Shown here one piece after another: positions 59,416-64,000 of a stretch of DNA of 64,000 nucleotides (positions are counted from its first letter, which is position 1; each line of letters begins with the position of its first letter). A program made the position numbers and the translations under genes. Below the pieces are notes generated by a model. The model was not told the origin of the DNA. It saw only the letters and a program-made list of their open reading frames with translations, and did no database searches. The stretch is from Rhyzopertha dominica (taxonomy: Eukaryota > Arthropoda > Insecta > Coleoptera > Bostrichidae): the NCBI GenBank assembly GCA_025024175.1, contig QCXZ01000003.1, positions 41,006,257 to 41,070,256 on the forward strand. Reading direction: 5' to 3'.

Positions 59416-60885
59416 ATGGAAAAAAATTATTTTGGATTAACAAGGGAAGATGTACGAAACATGGCTTTTCAACTTGCAAAAAGAAATAATTTACCAAACT
59501 CTTTTTCTGTCTTGAGGCAATGTGCCGGCAAACACTGGCTAAAGTTATTTTTAAAACACCATGGGAATGTTATAAGCGTAAAAAAACCAACAGGAACGTC
59601 CGCAGCTCGTGTTCTTGGTTTTAATAAAGAAAATGTAAATGAATTTTTTACATTGCTAGAAAAAGTAATGGATGAAAATCAGTTTTCTCCTGATCGGATA
59701 TTTAACGTTGACGAGACCGGGCTCTGTGTTGTTCAGTCAAAATGTCCTGAGGTTATTGCCCTGAAAGGAAAACGCCAAATTGGTTCTGTTACATCAGCTG
59801 AAAGAGGTTCTTTAATAACAGTTGTCTTATGCATGAGCTCAAGTGGAACTTTTATACGGCCCTTGATAATTTTTCCTCGGAAAAATTCCAATGAACAATT
59901 AAAGAAAGGGCTCCGCCTGGAAGTATATTTCATTTCCATCCTTCTGGGTGGATTCAGAGTGGTTCAACTACTTCATTGAAAAAGCTCACCCCACCGAAGA
60001 AAACCCTATATTTTTAATTCTAGATGGGCACCATACACAGACAAGAAATTTGGAAGTCATTTTAAAGGCCAAACAAAACAATGTAACTATTTTGTGCCTA
60101 CCACCGCATACCACACATAAATTACAACCGCTCGATAAGTGCGTAATGGGTGCGTTGAAAACATTTTATAATGAAGAAATTCAATGTTTCTCAAGAATCC
60201 ATCAACGTCCAATTACGCACTACGATATAAGCGAGATTTTCGGAAGAGCATATCTAAAAATTCAAACAGGAGAAAGAGCGGTCAAGGGCCTTGAATCCAC
60301 GGGTTTGTATCCTGTGAGGCGAGATGTTTTTTCCGAAAAAGGCTTTATAGATGCAACCCAAGTAAAAAAACACAAGAATCTGTTAATGAAATTAATGCAT
60401 CAAGCATATCTGTGCAACCGGCAGATATAATACCTGTGCCCCAATTACAAAAGAAAACCTCCACTCGTGGACGAAAGGCAGGCAAAGCGAAGATTGTTAC
60501 TTCGACACCTAACAAAGGAGAGGTAAAATTAGCTGTAAATAAGGAAAAAGATCGCATAAAACGAAAAATTGCCAGTGATTCAGAACCTCAACCAGGAAAA
60601 AGTGGCATCAAAGTCAAGGCGAAGAAGAAAAAACATCTTAAAGAAAATACATTTGCACCATCCTCCGAAAGTGAAAAATCGTTTTCAAATAAAGATTCAA
60701 CTGACGAAGAAGACTTTAGCAAAAGTAATCCTGCTGATGATGCGGAATGCCTTTTTTGTAATGGAAAATACTTACACGATGCCCGGGGTGAAATATGGGT
60801 AATATGTGCTGTTTGTGAGTGTTGGGCTCATGAAGAATGTGCTGGAGCCGGAAACGATGTATATGTATGCGATTTTTGTCGCTAA
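59416..60885 (+). pseudogene. Tigger/jerky-like DDE transposase with C-terminal PHD-like module, frameshifted
   Basis: An open frame from 59416 (MEKNYFGLTREDVRNMAFQL) carries the CENP-B/Tc5-type DNA-binding remnant (LRQCAGKHWLKLFLKHHGN) and the DDE_1 core. The first catalytic Asp is in FNVDETGL (codon at 59710). After frame changes near 59910 and 59970, the second is in FLILDGHHTQTRN (60023) and the third in HKLQPLDKCVMG (60134), with 36 residues between the last two, as in the pogo/Tigger DDD group. Another shift near 60400 leads into a lysine- and serine-rich linker. A Cys/His module follows: CLFC, CAVC, HEEC and CDFC, ending at the stop at 60885. This PHD-like tail is common in insect Tigger-like transposases. 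The N-terminal HTH is missing. All three catalytic Asp are kept but three frameshifts break the protein. Confidence 0.88.
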
Positions 60886-61080
60886 TAGGCTAATTTCTGA
60901 CATTTTTATTTGACTTACTATTTTTTTAATTGTTTATTTCACAAAAATGCGTTTTTTGTATTAAGTTGTTCACTGGGAAAAGATATATTTTTGTGTTGTA
61001 TTTGTTCGTTTGCAGTAGTTTTCTGTGCAATTAGTTTTTGTATGTTTCATAGATGAAGAATAAATAAATATTGATTTGTT
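60886..61080 (+). other. 3' untranslated region of the Tigger-like transposase
   Basis: T-rich sequence follows the stop, with overlapping AATAAATAAATA polyadenylation signals at 61059-61070. The words TATTCCACATT at 61120 and 61340 recur, but I could not pair them with a left terminal repeat. Confidence 0.5.
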
Positions 61081-62232
61081 TTAAAAAGTCCATTTAACTT
61101 TTATTGCGTGATGTGAAATGTATTCCACATTACGATACTATAGCATTCTACAATACCTTACCAATTTGTGGGTATCTAAAAAGTGCATTTTTTATATAAT
61201 TACTAATATCAACAAACTCATGTATCCTAGCAGTCCTGATGACCCTCACTAATGTTAAGCATACGCTATCTAATTTTTGTGCAAAAAAGTGAAGTTATAA
61301 GTATTACGTTTCTAACTTTTTTACCCTTTTTAAAAACCGTATTCCACATTTAGCGACTTTACTCTAGATATTTATTTCAAGTGTTTCGTATAACTTTTTA
61401 CGTTCTTTAAGTAAATTGTTAATGTTTAAGGTCTTTGCAGCCTCTTCAACCTATATAGTTTATTCTCCTCCTCCAACAGCACTAAACTACATAACACAAA
61501 ATAGACACTAGAATATTGGATATACATCTATCATAACAGCAATATCAGTTCGACACAGAAAAAGCAATTTAGTGGTCCGTCCATTAAATCAGATAGCACA
61601 GTAGTGCAAAGTAAGACTCCTAATTGACTCAGACATGAACATACACCTTTCATTCTAATACCGCATCTCTACCAATGCTACCTGAAACCAGAGCCAATGC
61701 TTCTAGTTCCCACCCACTAGTCTTTTGCAAGGGTGATCCCCCTAGCAAAAAAAGAAATCCCCGCACAGTATCAACTCGCCTTGTTAACTCGCTCCACCGA
61801 CAGAAACTAATGCACGAGAACCTGCACTGCATCTTGAGTTCGCCTACGCATACGTCGACAATTCCAGGCTTGGGTTACGGAGTAAAAGACTAATTTATGG
61901 TACAAACAAACAGATTTGTCTGAAGAAGACGGTATTGCGTTTTTCTGGTTCAACCTGCCTCGAGAGTTTAATATTTGCTTGGGTGCAGCCAGCGAGAAGC
62001 TCTCGATCGTTATACGAATGGTGGAACGCTGATGCGCTTCAAATGCTGAAGGATTTACAGTTGGGGTTAAATCAACTGGCTTTTCACGTTGGCTTTGCCG
62101 GTTTCCTTCAATGCATTCGAAGGCAAGCGAGTTGCTTTATCGAATACCGGAATGTACTTACATCTTGTAAAAACAGTTTGACCAAGATTACTTAAAAGTA
62201 AGGAAAAATAAACGACTTGAGTGCAGTGATTA
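61081..62232. other. No recognisable gene
   Basis: Balanced-composition ORFs at 61675-61893 and 61935-62195 (plus), and an overlapping minus frame at 61650-61832, show no known domain. Confidence 0.4.
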
Positions 62233-62505
62233 TTGGTGTAGATTTTGAGTAGAAAATACGAAACGGGTATATTGTCGCTAGTGTTTTAGGTACACGTTAA
62301 AACTAAATAGAAGCTATTTTGTTTTTAAATTCCCTGTTTTGACTGCCTCTCCACGTGTCGAATTTCTAAAAAGAATGAATTTTTAATACAATTTTTATAT
62401 CTATATTACACACTCGCATAACATATTTTAAAACCATTTGGATACCATGATGACTTACATGATATGTAAACGGTTTTCTTACTTCTTTGGCACACAAAAG
62501 ACAAA
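62233..62505 (-). repeat. Interspersed block, copy 2
   Basis: Partner of 40121-40380 in the same orientation, with frame-breaking changes relative to that copy. Weaker similarity may continue about 80 bp further. Orientation is given as that of the ORF in copy 1. Confidence 0.6.
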
Positions 62506-64000
62506 GGAGTCCTCCCTTTCACAATTATAGTAGTTATATTCGTAAGAAGCCTATTTTTTACATGTTAATAATTCGAAACTGCATACTTCACATACAAGTT
62601 GATTTTTCTCCAAAGAAAGGTACTTACCATAACTAATTATCACTTCCTATTAGCTTTTTTCGATCATGTACCTAGTTCAGCAATGAGAATTGCTTGCATG
62701 CCCTGTCAATATAGCAGAATAAAATTGACCTGCAATTGAAAAGGTTGCGATAAAAGAATGAGGGTAGCGTATGAAATTGCCTGCCCATTTCCGTTTGTAT
62801 AGAAGAAAAACAGTAAACAGTTTGCAGTAATTTGACTGATTGAGTGATTCAAGGTCCTGTTGATAGCACGCTTGTCCTGTTTAGTCGGGTCTTCCGGCCC
62901 TAATAACCGTATGTCCAATCAAGTTAATGTTGTTTAGACATTTGTCTAGTTAACTTAATTAGAACAAAGTAGTATTTCGTTTAGTTAACAGGGAATAAAA
63001 AAAGATGCAAAATAATATTTGCATTACAGGCGTTTTGAGCAATCCTGATAATGGACACCATTAAAAAACTAAATATTTTCTAGATTTCTGTTTATCTACA
63101 CAATGCTATTTTTTACAGTAAACATTCAAAGTACAATATTACATGGTTTTACTGATTGAGTGGATTAATTATGTGGAAATCACGATATACAATGCCTTCA
63201 GTATTAGGGGTAGAAGCGCTTGCAACCTGCAAATTTAGGTTAATCCGCAAATTTGCATGTGTCAGTGTTTATGTTTATAAGCTAGCTAGCTGAATAATAC
63301 TTTGGATAGTTTGGCATTCCTTTCTAGTCGTGTACGTACTCACTAATAATGTTTAATCTACGGGTATTTAATAAATATGGTTCTACATGAAGCTCTAACT
63401 AGATCTCGTAAAAAAGCCCTTACCCAGATCTTTTGATATTAACGTTTAACCTACGATTGGGTTAATTCTTGTTTACTGTTCTTGACCGCCATAATTCAAT
63501 TATTCATGAGGTCGCTTCCTTTCAATGTATACCCCATAAATATCTCTAAATGACCAGATCGATATCGTTAGTTCATTAGAAAAAAGCGATTTAAGTAATG
63601 AATATACGGTCACTTTTAGATCGGTATCGNTGAATACCTTCGACGCATTATTGCATATTTCTTCCAAATGCGTACTATTACAGGCCATCACCGACACGCC
63701 ATTACCATAGGTTCTATTAAATTGGGATAGTATCAGGCACTGTTGCCAGCTGACAAATTGAAAAATGGAATTCAAGCGGCCTCTATAGATCTGAAATCTA
63801 CTACGGTAGAAGTAAATCGAGTAAAAATAATTCTATCAAATGACAATACGATACTGCATTGGCTTATTATGTGACATTCATAACAGTACATTACAAAAAT
63901 AATATTCTGGCATCTATAGGAATATGTTAATTTGTAAACATGCAGTATTGTACGTAATAAAGTCACATTGAAGTTAAATTATCTCATCCTTTTACAAATG
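62506..64000. other. No gene seen
   Basis: AT-rich to the window end. Minus-strand ORFs at 62706-62918, 63500-63775 and 63772-63966 lack recognisable domains. Confidence 0.45.

Overview
This window looks like intergenic or intronic DNA from a large, repeat-rich arthropod (probably insect) genome. It is AT-rich and has no intact conserved host gene, no rRNA or tRNA gene, no operon and no CRISPR array. It carries the decayed transposon families typical of insects: Penelope-like, Ty3/gypsy, Ty1/copia, LINE, hAT, Tc1/mariner, pogo/Tigger, Crypton and a tRNA-derived SINE. Two runs of exactly 100 N (4438-4537, 54652-54751) are assembly gaps. Isolated N calls cluster in a few places and mark weak consensus. 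I cannot name the species.

Layout. 0-4.4 kb: two Penelope-like fragments facing opposite ways form a 2.3 kb inverted repeat. 4.8-5.8 kb: a foldback element with about 20-bp subrepeats in its arms. 6.3-7.3 kb: a hAT-like transposase relic. 11.1-12.6 kb: a second Penelope lineage inserted in a pogo/Tigger-like element. 17.4-17.9 kb: a Tc1/mariner-like relic. 21.9-25.4 kb: an internally deleted Ty3/gypsy element followed by eleven 110-bp tandem units. 28.1-32.5 kb: a 4.5 kb TA-flanked element with very long terminal inverted repeats and no visible transposase. 34.3-38.9 kb: several short inverted-repeat elements, including one flanked by TTAA. 39.4-41.5 kb: a hAT element with an exact 8-bp target duplication, itself hit by a tRNA-derived SINE with a 12-bp duplication. 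47.6-49.8 kb: Ty1/copia integrase and reverse transcriptase remains. 52.6-53.0 kb: an inverted-repeat element. 53.4-54.1 kb: a Crypton-type tyrosine recombinase relic. 58.2-58.7 kb: a LINE ORF1 relic. 59.4-60.9 kb: a Tigger/jerky-like DDE transposase with a C-terminal PHD-like zinc module, the best preserved coding sequence here.

Between these lie long AT-rich stretches whose short ORFs look like chance. A few patches of more balanced base composition (about 13.8, 19.6, 26.6, 35.0, 37.3, 50.9 and 56.4 kb) are the best candidates for host regulatory DNA or a promoter, but only by composition and motifs. Nothing acts together as a pathway. The interest lies in element architecture and nesting, and in recurring motifs such as a CTCF-like CCACTAGATGGC core seen four times.
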